The notes under the pieces are model-generated. The model had not been told where the DNA came from. It ran no database searches and was given only the letters and a program-made list of their open reading frames with translations. A stretch of DNA of 64,000 nt, taken from the NCBI GenBank assembly GCA_037953625.1, contig CM075654.1:55001001-55065000 (forward strand). Reading direction: 5' to 3'. A program made the position numbers and the translations under genes. This DNA comes from Crotalaria pallida. Its lineage: Eukaryota > Streptophyta > Magnoliopsida > Fabales > Fabaceae. How positions within the stretch are numbered: the stretch's first letter is position 1; the number at the start of each line of letters is the position of its first letter. Shown here in pieces: positions 19,827-32,371 of this stretch.

Positions 19827-22617
19827 TGTAACATCCCGAATTTTAATTCTACGAGTAATTAGAACAATTATAAGATCTGGAAGTGAAGGATATTCTAAAA
19901 AGGATTTAAAATGATGGGTTAGGAGTTCTTGGAATGCCATAAAGGAATCAAGAAGCATTGGCATTAAAAAGGAGGTTGAAAGATGAACAAAAGAGCGTTA
20001 GAAGCGATGTTTTTGGTGTTATAAACACCCTATATTAGGAAATTCAAAATAAAAGATCTACAACTCTAAACACAAATTCCACCGTTAGATGTGAAGTAGG
20101 ATATGTGAGGAAGCTTGTGTCCAAATTTGAGGAAGATCCAACTGTTAACGAAGAAGTTACGGCCGTTCAAAGTCGGGGTGCTGAAAATCCTGCAACTTAA
20201 TCGATTAAGTTGCAGCTTAATCGAATAAGCCTGAAGGGGGGGAGGTTTTAATCGAGTAATACTCGATTAAGGGCTGCTAAAACTGAAAAAAAATAAAAGC
20301 GTTTCACGCGTGCTTTTGGCCATAATGCACGAAATTTCTCTCTCTAGGGCACACAATCTATCATCCCAAATCCATCAAGCTTCAAGGGAATCACTCCAAG
20401 GTCCCCCATCAAGTCTCCCTTGGTCTCTCCAAGTAAGTATCCATGATTATTGAAGTTCCTCTCTCTCTCCAATGTGGATTCTCTCTCTCTCTCTCTCTCT
20501 CTCCCCTCTTTGGGAAATCCGAATTCTCTATGGAAAAGGGGCAATAATCTCTTTATCATTCCATTCCTTTGGCTTAGGGAAGATTATTATCACTATCTCC
20601 ATTTTCGTGCGTGCGGAGCCCTTGGTTTTGGGAGCGCTTGGAGCTACGGCTTGGGTTCTTCCACTTTCTCTCTCTTTGGTTAAGGTAAGGGGGTGGATAT
20701 AGTGAGCATTGGCTTGTTCTAGGAGAGGGTTTGTATTTAGATATAATGGTTGGCTAGGAGTTTATGTGTTAAGGTAGGGAATTAGAAACCCCAATTTAGG
20801 ATCTAAGGTAAATGTTGAAAATAGGCTTAATTATTAATTATGGAACTCCAAAAAGTAGAGAATAAGGTTAGGTTTTAATTGAGGAAAATAAATGGCATGA
20901 ACCCCTAATTTAGGATTTTAAATCAATAATTTGGACAATGAAAAATAATAAATGTGGTTGTTGCATGATTATATGAAAAGGTGAAGTTGGTTATTATTGG
21001 CACTCTAATTGTCCATGTGGAAAGTGATGTGCATGAATAGTTGTGAATTTGACTATGTGCTCTATTTGGTATTTCTTAAATATTGGAATGGTGTTAATTA
21101 GGAAAGTGAATTGTGGCTATTTGGTGATAATTGTGATGATGCTTGTGCTTGGAATGATTTGGTAAATATTAAACGGAATTGGTGGACAAAATAATGACAA
21201 TTAATATTGGATAAATATGGTGATGTATCGTAGGCCTTCGATTTGGGGGAGACGATACATCGTAAAGTTTGGGTTGTATTGTAGGCCTTCGATTTGGGGG
21301 AGACAATACAACGTGAATGGGGCGATGTATGTAGGCCTTCGATTTGGTGGAGACATACATCGTCGGTGGTGTATGTATGTAGGCCTTTGATTTGGTGGAG
21401 ACATACATACACCCTAAATGGAAAGGAAAAAGGAAAAGGGCAATGGATAAAAGAAGGTAAACGGTAAAGGAAACGCGAATTATGTAGGCCTTCGATTTGG
21501 TGGAGACATACATCGTGATTGGTGTATGTATGTAGGCCTTCGATTTGGTGGAGACATACATACACCGTAACTAAAAGGAAATGAATAAGGGAAACAGGGA
21601 ATAAAATTGAACAAGGTGAAGGTAATGGAAACGCGATGTATGTAGGCCTTCGATTTGGTGGAGACATACATCGTGATTGGTGTATGTATGTAGGCCTTCG
21701 ATTTGGTGGAGACATACATACACCGTAAAATCAAAGGAAAAGGTAAGGGGATAAAATTGGACAAGGTAAAGGTAATGGGAACGCGATGTATGTAGGCCTT
21801 CGATTTGGTGGAGACATACATCGTGATTGGTGTATGTATGTAGGCCTTCGATTTGGTGGAGACATACATACACCGTAAAAATAAGAAAAAGGTAAGGGAA
21901 TATAAAGTGATTTCTTTGGGAACGGAGAAAATGAATAAAAGGGAATCAAATGATGGAAATGAACTAACTAAAAAGGGAATTGGCATTTATAAAATAATGG
22001 AATTGGAAAATATGGTATGCTTGCGATGAATTTGTATTTATGTGAATAAATTGCTAATTGTGTTTGGTCTGGTTAGTAGTTATGTCTATCTAGAAACTGC
22101 TTTTCTATTCATGTTCAATGCTCACTCCCTTACATTTACAGGTGCTGAGATTGAGCAGGCACAGCCCCCGGCCGAGCAGGAGTACTTTCCCTTACAGGGA
22201 GAGTAGGGTGTTTTGGGTTTAAAATATAATATGGACCTAAGTCTATTATAATATTGGGATGTAAATTCAATATGTATATTTTGATTGAGACTTAGTATAT
22301 TTTGTTTTAACAAAGTTATATGTTTTGATTATGACACTCAAACTTAATATTTTCCGCTATTACTCTGATTAATTAATGCACTCTCATGTATTTGGAGCCC
22401 TTGGGGCCTTGATAAGTTTTAGAAATATAATCTGAAGCCCTGCTGGCTATTGGTTGTTTATTTGATGTTGTTCATCACAGGTTGAATTTTGGATTAGTTC
22501 GAAAAACAAGCAAAATTCCGTCCGTTTGACGGGTGATTTTATTATATTAAAAAGGAATTTTTAAGTGCACAATTTTAATACTTGGGAATCAAGGGTAGTA
22601 ATTATTAGGGTATTACA
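19827..22617 (+). repeat. Element B 3' LTR
   Basis: Copy of 14057-16836 with few differences. It keeps GGGGGTGGATATAGTGAGC after the donor-like site, where the 5' LTR has lost about six bases (GGGGGTGAGC). Element E has a longer version of the same phrase, so the 3' LTR form is ancestral. Confidence 0.93.
21222..21874 (+). repeat. Stem-loop array, element B 3' LTR
   Basis: Ten-hairpin array as in the 5' LTR at an offset of 5781. Two lesions since insertion are visible: one loop has GGCCTTTGAT (about 21380), and one 5' arm reads GCGAATTATGT instead of GCGATGTATGT (about 21476), which breaks that stem. Confidence 0.92.
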
Positions 22618-22622
22618 ATTAC

Positions 22623-22960
22623 TCATCAAACGCACTAACCCAGTTTTATGAGTTCATCGTGTAACCGGTTACAAAGCCCCTCTAACCGGTTACATACTGG
22701 TAAAATTCAAAAATTAATAATTTAATTACTCTTTCTTCAAAAACCTTTTTAATATTGCAATTAGGTCCCAACCCAAGGGCTAATTTACAATATTCACATT
22801 TTTGTACAAAATAACCATATAAAAATATATCTCATATTTTTATATAAAAACACATAATGTAAAAAAACTAAAACCTTCAAAACTAATATAAATCAATTAT
22901 AAAATAATTATTATAATTAATTTCTTGGTTATTTGGGAGACGAAAATTAGGGGTGTTACA
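22623..22960 (-). repeat. Element C 5' LTR, part 2
   Basis: Continues the LTR after element B and TSD ATTAC (22618-22622). Matches 7726-8063 and contains the TAACCGGTTA pair (about 22661-22693). Ends GGGGTGTTACA, followed by the TSD GAATG of element C. Confidence 0.92.
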
Positions 22961-22965
22961 GAATG

Positions 22966-23153
22966 GGTCATGGAGGTGAGAGAGAAAGGGATCAAGAGGG
23001 AGGAGAGAGAGTGGATCTATGGGAAGGAGGAAGAGCAAGGAGGTGGGGTGGTGGCCTTGGGGCTGCTTCGGTGGTGGTGGTGGGTGTTGGGGGCTGATTT
23101 GGGGTGAGGGAGGGAGAATGGGGCGGAGTAATGAGAAAGGAGGGGGGCTGGTG
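22966..23153 (-). repeat. Element A 3' LTR, part 2
   Basis: The 188 bp between the insertions of C and E. Matches 55292-55482 of the other LTR. G/A-rich, low complexity, with no gene. Confidence 0.9.
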
Positions 23154-23627
23154 TGTAACACCCTAGGATTTTTACCCTTAATTCCCCTTTAATAAAAAAC
23201 GGACTTAAAAATTTCTTTTTAATTATATTAAAATCAACCATCAAACGGACGGAGTTTTGTTTGTTTTTCGGACTAATCCAAAATTTGACCTGTGATAAAC
23301 AATTTCAAATAAACAACTGATAGCCAGCAGGGCTTCAGATTATATTTCTAAATCAAATCAAGGCCCCACGGGCTCCAATGATATCAGTATGCAAAAATAA
23401 ATCAGAGTATTAGCGGAAATACAAATTTTAAGCATTAAAACCAAAAGTTATAGCTTTAGCAAAACAAAACATCCTAAGCCTCATTCGAATTATGCATATA
23501 AAATTTACATCAAAATAATATCAGAGGCTTAGGTCCATACTATACACTAAACCCCTAACACCCTACTCTCCCTGTAAGGGAAAGTACTCCTGCTCGGCCG
23601 GGGGCTGCGCCAGCTCAATCTCCGAAC

Positions 23628-25282
23628 CTGAAACTGTAAGGGAGTGAGCATTGCACATGAAATAAAATTGCAGTTTCCATATAATCATAGTAGATCCACT
23701 AGGCCAAACACAAATAGTAAAGTAATGACATATAGCATTTACAAGTCTATTCACAATCAACCTCTTTGCACCCTTTCTAGTTTTTCTTTATCATGATTCC
23801 ATAATTACCCCTTTCTTTAACATGCCCATAATCAATGTTAATGTTCATTACCATTTACTTTATCCCTTTTTCCTATTCATTTCCATTGTCTTTATCCATT
23901 TTCCATTTTCCCTTAACATTTTCACTAATTCAATTCCCTTGCTTTCCGTTTTTGATTCTGTTACCATTGTCCATTATCTTTTCCATTTTCTGACTATATC
24001 CATTATCTTTTCCATTTTCTCTTATTTCCTTTTTCCTTTATGCGTAACCCCAAATCAGAGATCTACGCTTTCCATTGGGTGTAACCTCAAATCAGAGATC
24101 TACACCTCACCATCGTGTGTAACCCCAAAACAGAGATCTACCCACGGTGTATGCAACCACAAACAGTGATCTGCATACCCTTTCCCTTTTTCCTTTTTAG
24201 TTGTACACCACTAGGAATTTGGTTACCCGCTAGGTAATTGGCACACCTGTCTAGGGACTTGAAACACCTGCCCAGGACTTTACACCCATCCAGACCATAA
24301 CCTGTAGGACTATGTACATAATTACCATTCCATTATTTATTTCAATTATTGGTGTGGAAAATTGATCCTGTGGGTCACCCGGCGCCTACAGGGCGGTTTG
24401 GCCTGATGGGTAATTGGCCTGGCAGGTAATTGGCCCTAACAGGTAATTGGAACACCTAGCCGGGTACCTAGTGTTCCGGGCCCCACTGATCAGTTTCCAC
24501 ATTAGTTACCTTTACCATTTAAATTAACCACAGTCCAGTTCATTAATATAGCCATCAACACAATTCCAATAATAATCACAATATGCATAAATATAAACCA
24601 TTCCAAATCATCACACATATATTCATAAATAAACAATTATCATCCATCATCATATACATTTCCAAATACTCACATTTAGGGTCACATTCCACGAATAACA
24701 TTTATGATCATTTTCCCTTATTATCACAATCCAATTTATCCAATTACAATTTATATAGTCATTTCACAATTAATTAATACCCTTTTTAGTACCCAAACTT
24801 AGTTCCACATATTTTCAAATAAGCATGACTCCCTTAGATAACCAATCATATCCCAACATTTAGTTCCTTTCAAATTACCCATTATAATTACCCTTTTCAA
24901 ATAAGTATCACTAAGTACTTTGTTATCAACCATTATAACCATATTTCATTCCGATTCAATAAACACATAATGCACACTATCCATGTTGTCATCTTCCATT
25001 TCCAAGTAATAAATACCAATTTAACCATGACCAAACATACATGTATGGCACATTAATTACTTCATCAATGACTCAACATCCTTTCACATTCGAAGTTCAC
25101 ATTAACTTTCCCTTATTAATTATGATTCCTAAGTTCCTTTCTCTTATGTCCTCCATTCCTTAAATTACTATCCAAGATTCTACCATTAAATACCCTAAAC
25201 ACATAACTCCTAGAAAATCACTATAACCATAGGGATACCCAATCTTAGATCACCCAATGCTCACTATAATCCACCCCCTTAC
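23628..25282 (-). promoter_or_regulatory. Putative intron inside LTR of E
   Basis: Minus-strand donor TTTGAG|GTAAGGGGGTGG at 25282 and acceptor TTACAGTTTCAG|GTTCGG at 23628, 1655 nt apart, bracketing the stem-loops. The flanking words align with those of B. The second LTR has the same sites (31215 and 29561). Confidence 0.45.
24042..24178 (-). repeat. Stem-loop array with 17-nt loop, element E 3' LTR
   Basis: Four tandem hairpins with loops close to ACCCCAAATCAGAGATC. Arms are GCGTA/TACGC (24042-24068), GGTGTA/TACACC (24078-24106), CGTGTGTA/TACCCACG (24114-24146, one mismatch) and GTATGCA/TGCATAC (24149-24178). The stems differ in every copy but pair in each case. Together with A, B, C and J this is the same design with a third loop sequence. 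Confidence 0.88.
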
Positions 25283-25849
25283 CTCAAACACTTAGGGACA
25301 ATGCGATTTCACTTGCCCTAAGCTTGAGAATCTCTCCACCGAATGAGCTATGATCCAAGGAAGAGAGAGGAGAGGGGTCTTGAGTTCCTCTACACCATGT
25401 GAATGAAAAAGAACATGAGAAAGTGGCACTACATAGTATGGAGCTCAAATTTCATCGGGAACAAGAGGGAAATTCGTGTGACCAAAAAGGGGAGAAGAGA
25501 AAGATGGAATTTACCTTGAATTTAAGGGAGAGAATGTGAGGTTGATGATAGTCCTTGATAATAGTTGAGATTGGAGCCTCAAATCCTTGAGGAGAAGGAA
25601 GAACAAAGCTTCTTCTTGGAGAGAGAGAGAAATCCGTGAGAGAGAGAAAAAGGAGAGGGATTGATGGAGGAGATGATGTTTGTATGTGATGAAGATTGAT
25701 TTATAGTGATTTATTATGGATTAGAGTGGAGAAATGAGAAGGAATTTAGAGAGAGAAAGGGGAAGAATTCGTGCCCTAAGAGAGAGAAAGAAAAGGAGGA
25801 GTGAGTGAGTGAGGAAGAAGGCCAAAACGCGTTTTAAGGCTGTCTGCAC

Positions 25850-26034
25850 AAAACACTCGAGTGTTTTCAAAAACACTCGAGTGTTTTCTTTAAAAACACT
25901 CCAGTCTTTTCCAAAAGACTCCAGTCTTTTCCAAAACACTCGAGTCTTTTCCAAAAGACTCGAGTAGTGCCTGAGATCCCCATTTTCCAACTGACCGTAA
26001 CACTCGAGTCTTTTCCAAAAGACTCGAGTGTTTT
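25850..26034. repeat. CACTCGAGTG palindrome cluster, element E 3' LTR
   Basis: Tandem CACTCGAGTG and variants (ACTCCAGTC, ACTCGAGTC) embedded in larger inverted repeats, for example ACTCGAGTCTTTT and its complement AAAAGACTCGAGT separated by CC. Copia element G uses the same core palindrome. Confidence 0.88.
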
Positions 26035-26431
26035 GCCCAGTACCCCATTTATTCATTTTCCTATTTTCCTCCTATTTTCTTCCTGCTTCAATTCGAGATA
26101 ACTTCTTCGTTCACTGTCGGATCTTGCTCAAATTTGACGAGTGACTTCCTAAAAATCATACCTTCATATCCAACGGTGGGAATTGTGTTTTGAGTCTTAA
26201 ATCTTTTATTTTGAATTTCCTAATGTCGGGTGTTTATAACACCGAAAACTCGATTTTTAACACTCGTTTGGTCTTCTTTAAATTTGCTTTTCGATGCCAA
26301 TGCTCCTTGACTCCTATATGGCACTCAAAGCACTCCCAATCCATCATTTTAAATCCCTTCTATGAAAATCCTTTCTTCCAAATCTTGCTATAATTCTAAT
26401 TATTGTTAGAATTAAAATTCGGGATGTTACA

Positions 26432-29070
26432 TTTCTCCCCCACTTATTAGAATTTCGTCCCCGAAATTCCGTTCAATTCCTTCAAATGGAGAACCATCCC
26501 AACATGGGTTTTCTAAACTACGATGCACACTGCACTAGGTCCTACTCCCCCACTTTGAATCGGCATACTACCTTGCTTAATTACGCCACCAGACTCATGT
26601 GTCCAATGAAGAATACAACTCGTGGTTTAGTTTGGTTAAACTAGAAGCAAAATTCTCTAAGGTTTTTGAGGTTTACTCCGATATCGGTCAAACATTGCAA
26701 GAGTTCTAATCACAATCTACCTGGTGATCTACACTTAGGCATTATTCTTAAGTCCTAAGCAACCACACTCATTGACAAGTAAACAGTTAGCAATTGCCTG
26801 GCAATCAAAATTCAAATATACGCACCAACATTTCATATCAGCGCATAAGTGCAAGCACTAACCTAGCAACCTCTACTTGATTCTAATCTAATTCCGATCT
26901 ACCTGAATCAGCCCTAGAACTCAGGTCTAAATCCATGCACACATCTTAGATAAGCTGCACACATTTCAAATGCAATCCAAGAAGAGTTTGAAACTTTTCA
27001 TGGTTTCCCATGATTTGTTTTGCACATTCAAGTTATGCATGCCAAGATAAAACTTTGATAAAATCACCTACTTGCATGGTTTCAAAGTTTAATGATTAAA
27101 ACCTCATAAATTCAAAGTATGTGCGCTTATATGAACATCAGAATAGTGTTCGGAAATTCGTTTGTGCATTTATGCATTTATAAAATTACAGGGACATGCC
27201 GAAAGCATGCATGCGTTCATCTATGTTTAGAAATTTTGCTTATCTTACAAGAAAGGCACTTACATATGCATAAGTCAGAAAAAATAGCACATCAACAAAT
27301 ATTGATGTGGTGGTGTGTCGATAAGTTCATTATTCTTGAAAAATCAAGTTCCTTTCTTGATGGACAACCATTTTGATTTGTTTTACGTAAAATCCTTAGG
27401 AAAAGATTAAATCAGGAAAAATTTATTTCACACTCTAAAACTTTGATATGTTCATGCCAGATTAACTTGGGTGAAGTTCCAAAAACTAGTTCTATAAAAC
27501 AAAGCATATCTCCTTGTAAAGGATTTTCTCCATCTAATTTCGGGAGATTTAGGTGAAGGATTATGACCTTCCTCAAAATTAGCAAAATCAATGAGAATGG
27601 GAGTATGTGGTTTACTAGAAAATTTATTTCGATGATTCTCAACAATCCAAATAGTCACATTCCCTTTGACTTTGAGTTTGAAGATTAAGCTCCATTCCGA
27701 ATTGAGTAAAGTCACCTAGAAGGGTTCCTATTTAATCAGCATGGGGATCGATTAAAAGAATAAATTAGTCCACCGCTTGATTACTTAGGAATCCTTGGTT
27801 GACTCACTAGCTTTTCAAAATTTCTCTACACAACTTAGTACTCAATTTGGAAGAATTTATGGTTCTATTAGAACAGAAAAATTCATTTTTGAATTCAATT
27901 CCAAAACATAAAAATTCATTGGGGTCACTATCACGCTTGAAAAATAAATCGAATGGTTCCTAATTTTTGAAATGATTACGCTTGAGAACCAAGCGACTTG
28001 TTGATAGCAATACCATTCCATGAGGATGTTTTGCGAAAGGTTTTATGCTCCAAATAATTTTCATCATGCACATGTTTCAGACAATAACAATTATCATTAA
28101 AATGCACAATTCATCATGTAGGAAAACACAAGACAATACATAGCATCGCATTCATTCATTTCTAAACGCATAACCTAGCTCTATTCAATCACTTGGGATT
28201 TTAAGTACCTAATGTCTAATCTTAGGACTTTTACTATGTACTATCTTGGGGTTTCTTATATTCAAGTCTATATGTATAAATACTAGCAATCTATCATAGC
28301 TAACTAGGATTCCTAACTAGCTACTCCTCTTATCTTAAGACAAGGCAATACTTCCTACACTTCCGTTGCGCAACTCTGATTCTAAAATGCTTACGCATAC
28401 GGAAACCTATGACAAGAACCTCTAATCCTGATAAATTTGGGATCTCACTAAATTCCCAAAGTACTCGCCAAAACTTAAGGACATGATGATGATATCCCCC
28501 AATAGATGTACACTTGAGGTGATCAGGCTCAATCATACATCATATCAGTGATAAGACCATTTTTGTCTTACTTAAGCTTGAATTTATCAACCTATTAGTT
28601 TCAAAATGTTGAAATCTTGTTTGGTGTATCAATTTTAGATTTGGTTTACTTAGCGCGAAACTAAAGATCACTGCCTCCCGGTGGGGTAGCAACTTAGTGC
28701 CCTAGCCCGTTGGGGTATCTTTTTCCTTAGCTTCGTCATTTACCCACTCCTAAATATGATTCATCGCTTTCCACAAGATTTCAAGTTTAGCATGGTAAAC
28801 TAAACATAATGAGTGGACTTCGAAAAATTTTCCAATGCTTACCATGCTTCTCGAAAGAATCATCAGATACTAATCGCGTTTCTCAACATACTTAACAAAC
28901 TTAAAAGAATTTAAGCTATTCACTATCCTAGACTCAGCAACTATGCCTATTATCATGCTAACGATAATACCTAACTAAATCACAAAGCAGTTTGATATCA
29001 GACTACCAGTTACTCGCTTGATGAGTAACTACAGGAGTAGTAAGTTACTCCAATGGGCCGAGGAAAAACT
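26432..29070 (-). other. Element E internal region, no gene recognised
   Basis: Starts with the polypurine tract (TTTCTCCCCCACTT on the plus strand; a second copy, CTACTCCCCCACTTTG, at about 26544). No zinc knuckle, protease, RT or integrase motif is seen in any frame, and the longest frames (up to ~87 codons) resemble nothing known. Confidence 0.7.
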
Positions 29071-29082
29071 GCTCTGATACCA
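29071..29082 (-). other. Primer-binding site of element E
   Basis: GCTCTGATACCA, complement of TGGTATCAGAGC (initiator tRNA-Met), 4 bp from the 5' LTR. The adjoining CCGAGGAAAAACT is shared with A and B. Confidence 0.88.
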
Positions 29083-29086
29083 TAAA

Positions 29087-32000
29087 TATAACACCCTAGG
29101 ATTTTTACCCTTAATTCCCCTTTAATAAAAAACGGACTTAAAAATTTCTTTTTAATTATATTAAAATCAACCGTCAAACGGACGGAGTTTTGTTTGTTTT
29201 TCGGACTAATCCAAAATTTGACCTGTGATAAACAATTTCAAATAAACAACTGATAGCCAGCAGGGCTTCAGATTATATTTCTAAATCAAATCAAGGCCCC
29301 ACGGGCTCCAATGATATCAGTATGCAAAAATAAATCAGAGTATTAGCGGAAATACAAATTTTAAGCATTAAAACCAAAAGTTATAGCTTTAGCAAAACAA
29401 AACATCCTAAGCCTCATTCGAATTATGCATATAAAATTTACATCAAAATAATATCAGAGGCTTAGGTCCATACTATACACTAAACCCCTAACACCCTACT
29501 CTCCCTGTAAGGGACAGTACTCCTGCTCGGCCGGGGGCTGCGCCAGCTCAATCTCCGAACCTGAAACTGTAAGGGAGTGAGCATTGCACATGAAATAAAA
29601 TTGCAGTTTCCATATAATCATAGTAGATCCACTAGGCCAAACACAAATAGTAAAGTAATGACATATAGCATTTACAAGTCTATTCACAATCAACCTCTTT
29701 GCACCCTTTCTAGTTTTTCTTTATCATGATTCCATAATTACCCCTTTCTTTAACATGCCCATAATCAATGTTAATGTTCATTACCATTTACTTTATCCCT
29801 TTTTCCTATTCATTTCCATTGTCTTTATCCATTTTCCATTTTCCCTTAACATTTTCACTAATTCAATTCCCTTGCTTTCCGTTTTTGATTCTGTTACCAT
29901 TGTCCATTATCTTTTCCATTTTCTGACTATATCCATTATCTTTTCCATTTTCTCTTATTTCCTTTTTCCTTTATGCGTAACCCCAAATCAGAGATCTACG
30001 CTTTCCATTGGGTGTAACCTCAAATCAGAGATCTACACCTCACCATCGTGTGTAACCCCAAAACAGAGATCTACACACGGTGTATGCAACCACAAACAGT
30101 GATCTGCATACCCTTTCCCTTTTTCCTTTTTAGTTGTACACCACTAGGAATTTGGTTACCCGCTAGGTAATTGGCACACCTGTCTAGGGACTTGAAACAC
30201 CTGCCCAGGACTTTACACCCATCCAGACCATAACCTGTAGGACTATGTACATAATTACCATTCCATTATTTATTTCAATTATTGGTGTGGAAAATTGATC
30301 ATGTGGGTCACCCGGCGCCTACAGGGCGGTTTGGCCTGATGGGTAATTGGCCTGGCAGGTAATTGGCCCTAACAGGTAATTGGAACACCTAGCCGGGTAC
30401 CTAGTGTTCCGGGCCCCACTGATCAGTTTCCACATTAGTTACCTTTACCATTTAAATTAACCACAGTCCAGTTCATTAATATAGCCATCAACACAATTCC
30501 AATAATAATCACAATATGCATAAATATAAACCATTCCAAATCATCACACATATATTCATAAATAAACAATTATCATCCATCATCATATACATTTCCAAAT
30601 ACTCACATTTAGGGTCACATTCCACGAATAACATTTATGATCATTTTCCCTTATTATCACAATCCAATTTATCCAATTACAATTTATATAGTCATTTCAC
30701 AATTAATTAATACCCTTTTTAGTACCCAAACTTAGTTCCACATATTTTCAAATAAGCATGACTCCCTTAGATAACCAATCATATCCCAACATTTAGTTCC
30801 TTTCAAATTACCCATTATAATTACCCTTTTCAAATAAGTATCACTAAGTACTTTGTTATCAACCATTATAACCATATTTCATTCCGATTCAATAAACACA
30901 TAATGCACACTATCCATGTTGTCATCTTCCATTTCCAAGTAATAAATACCAATTTAACCATGACCAAACATACATGTATGGCACATTAATTACTTCATCA
31001 ATGACTCAACATCCTTTCACATTCGAAGTTCACATTAACTTTCCCTTATTAATTATGATTCCTAAGTTCCTTTCTCTTATGTCCTCCATTCCTTAAATTA
31101 CTATCCAAGATTCTACCATTAAATACCCTAAACACATAACTCCTAGAAAATCACTATAACCATAGGGATACCCAATCTTAGATCACCCAATGCTCACTAT
31201 AATCCACCCCCTTACCTCAAACACTTAGGGACAATGCGATTTCACTTGCCCTAAGCTTGAGAATCTCTCCACCGAATGAGCTATGATCCAAGGAAGAGAG
31301 AGGAGAGGGGTCTTGAGTTCCTCTACACCATGTGAATGAAAAAGAACATGAGAAAGTGGCACTACATAGTATGGAGCTCAAATTTCATCGGGAACAAGAG
31401 GGAAATTCGTGTGACCAAAAAGGGGAGAAGAGAAAGATGGAATTTACCTTGAATTTAAGGGAGAGAATGTGAGGTTGATGATAGTCCTTGATAATAGTTG
31501 AGATTGGAGCCTCAAATCCTTGAGGAGAAGGAAGAACAAAGCTTCTTCTTGGAGAGAGAGAGAGAAATCCGTGAGAGAGAGAAAAAGGAGAGGGATTGAT
31601 GGAGGAGATGATGTTTGTATGTGATGAAGATTGATTTATAGTGATTTATTATGGATTAGAGTGGAGAAATGAGAAGGAATTTAGAGAGAGAAAGGGGAAG
31701 AATTCGTGCCCTAAGAGAGAGAAAGAAAAGGAGGAGTGAGTGAGTGAGGAAGAAGGCCAAAACGCGTTTTAAGGCTGTCTGCACAAAACACTCGAGTGTT
31801 TTCAAAAACACTCGAGTGTTTTCTTTAAAAACACTCCAGTCTTTTCCAAAAGACTCCAGTCTTTTCCAAAACACTCGAGTCTTTTCCAAAAGACTCGAGT
31901 AGTGCCTGAGATCCCCATTTTCCAACTGACCATAACACTCGAGTCTTTTCCAAAAGACTCGAGTGTTTTGCCCAGTACCCCATTTATTCATTTTCCTATT

Positions 32001-32366
32001 TTCCTCCTATTTTCTTCCTGCTTCAATTCGAGATATCTTCTTCCTTCACCGTCGGATCTTGCTCAAATTTGACGAGTGACTTCCTAAAAATCATACCTTC
32101 ATATCCAACGGTGGGAATTGTGTTTTGAGTCTTAAATATTTTATTTTGAATTTCCTAATGTCGGGTGTTTATAACACCGAAAACTCGATTTTTAACACTC
32201 GTTTGGTCTTCTTTAAATTTGCTTTTCGATGCCAATGCTCCTTGACTCCTATATGGCACTCAAAGCACTCCCAATCCATCATTTTAAATCCCTTCTATGA
32301 AAATCCTTTCTTCCAAATCTTGCTATAATTCTAATTATTGTTAGAATTAAAATTCGGGATGTTACA
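29087..32366 (-). repeat. Element E 5' LTR
   Basis: Copy of 23154-26431 with very few substitutions. Its third stem-loop (about 30047-30079) has the perfect CGTGTGTA/TACACACG stem that is broken in the 3' LTR. CACTCGAGTG cluster at about 31785-31969. Confidence 0.92.
29975..30111 (-). repeat. Stem-loop array with 17-nt loop, element E 5' LTR
   Basis: The four hairpins of 24042-24178 at an offset of 5933, all stems perfectly paired here. Confidence 0.88.
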
Positions 32367-32371
32367 TGGTG

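Larger units (their letters stand above)
14057..22617 (+). mobile_element. Element B: LTR retrotransposon carrying an AlkB dioxygenase gene
   Basis: TSD ATTAC (14052-14056 and 22618-22622); the uninterrupted site is visible in the other LTR of C near 7722. The 5' LTR is 14057-16836 (2780 bp) and the 3' LTR is 19827-22617 (2791 bp), nearly identical, so the insertion is probably young. The internal part is 2990 bp with a primer-binding site, an AlkB ORF, a 3' region homologous to that of element A, and a polypurine tract. There is no gag or pol, so movement must have used enzymes from a related element. The ~75 bp after the primer site match element A closely, which makes an A-like autonomous relative the likely helper. 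Confidence 0.95.
4910..22960 (-). mobile_element. Element C: decayed gypsy LTR retrotransposon containing element B
   Basis: TSD GAATG at 4905-4909 and 22961-22965; the unoccupied site is preserved in the other LTR of A near 55288. Orientation is minus. The 3' LTR is 4910-8063 (3154 bp) and the 5' LTR is 11241-14056 + 22623-22960 (also 3154 bp once B and one TSD copy are removed). The internal part is 8064-11240 and holds only a broken RT remnant. The primer-binding site is at 11223-11234 and the polypurine tract adjoins 8063. LTR termini are TGTAACACTCC and GTGTTACA. Confidence 0.93.
23154..26431 (-). repeat. Element E 3' LTR
   Basis: Contains the TACTCCTGCTCGGCCGGGG block (23586-23604), acceptor-like CAG (minus strand, 23628), stem-loops (24042-24178), a region of GGTAATTGG and CACCTG repeats (24190-24480), donor-like GAG|GTAAGGGGG (minus strand, 25282), a CACTCGAGTG cluster (25850-26034) and the TATA-like palindrome (26229-26243). 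Confidence 0.92.
23154..32366 (-). mobile_element. Element E: coding-deficient LTR retrotransposon (gypsy-type LTRs)
   Basis: TSD TGGTG (23149-23153 and 32367-32371); the empty site is present in the other LTR of A near 55478. Minus orientation. The 3' LTR is 23154-26431 (3278 bp) and the 5' LTR is 29087-32366 (3280 bp), almost identical. The internal part is 2655 bp with no recognisable gag or pol, so the element is of the large non-autonomous type. The 5' LTR terminus has mutated from TGTAAC to TATAAC at 29087. The leader after the primer site resembles those of A and B. Confidence 0.93.

Noticed and set aside
25721..26056. 111-codon frame with TRVFWKRLE repeats, duplicated at 31656-31991
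   Set aside because: Translation of the CACTCGAGTG palindrome cluster in the two LTRs of E.
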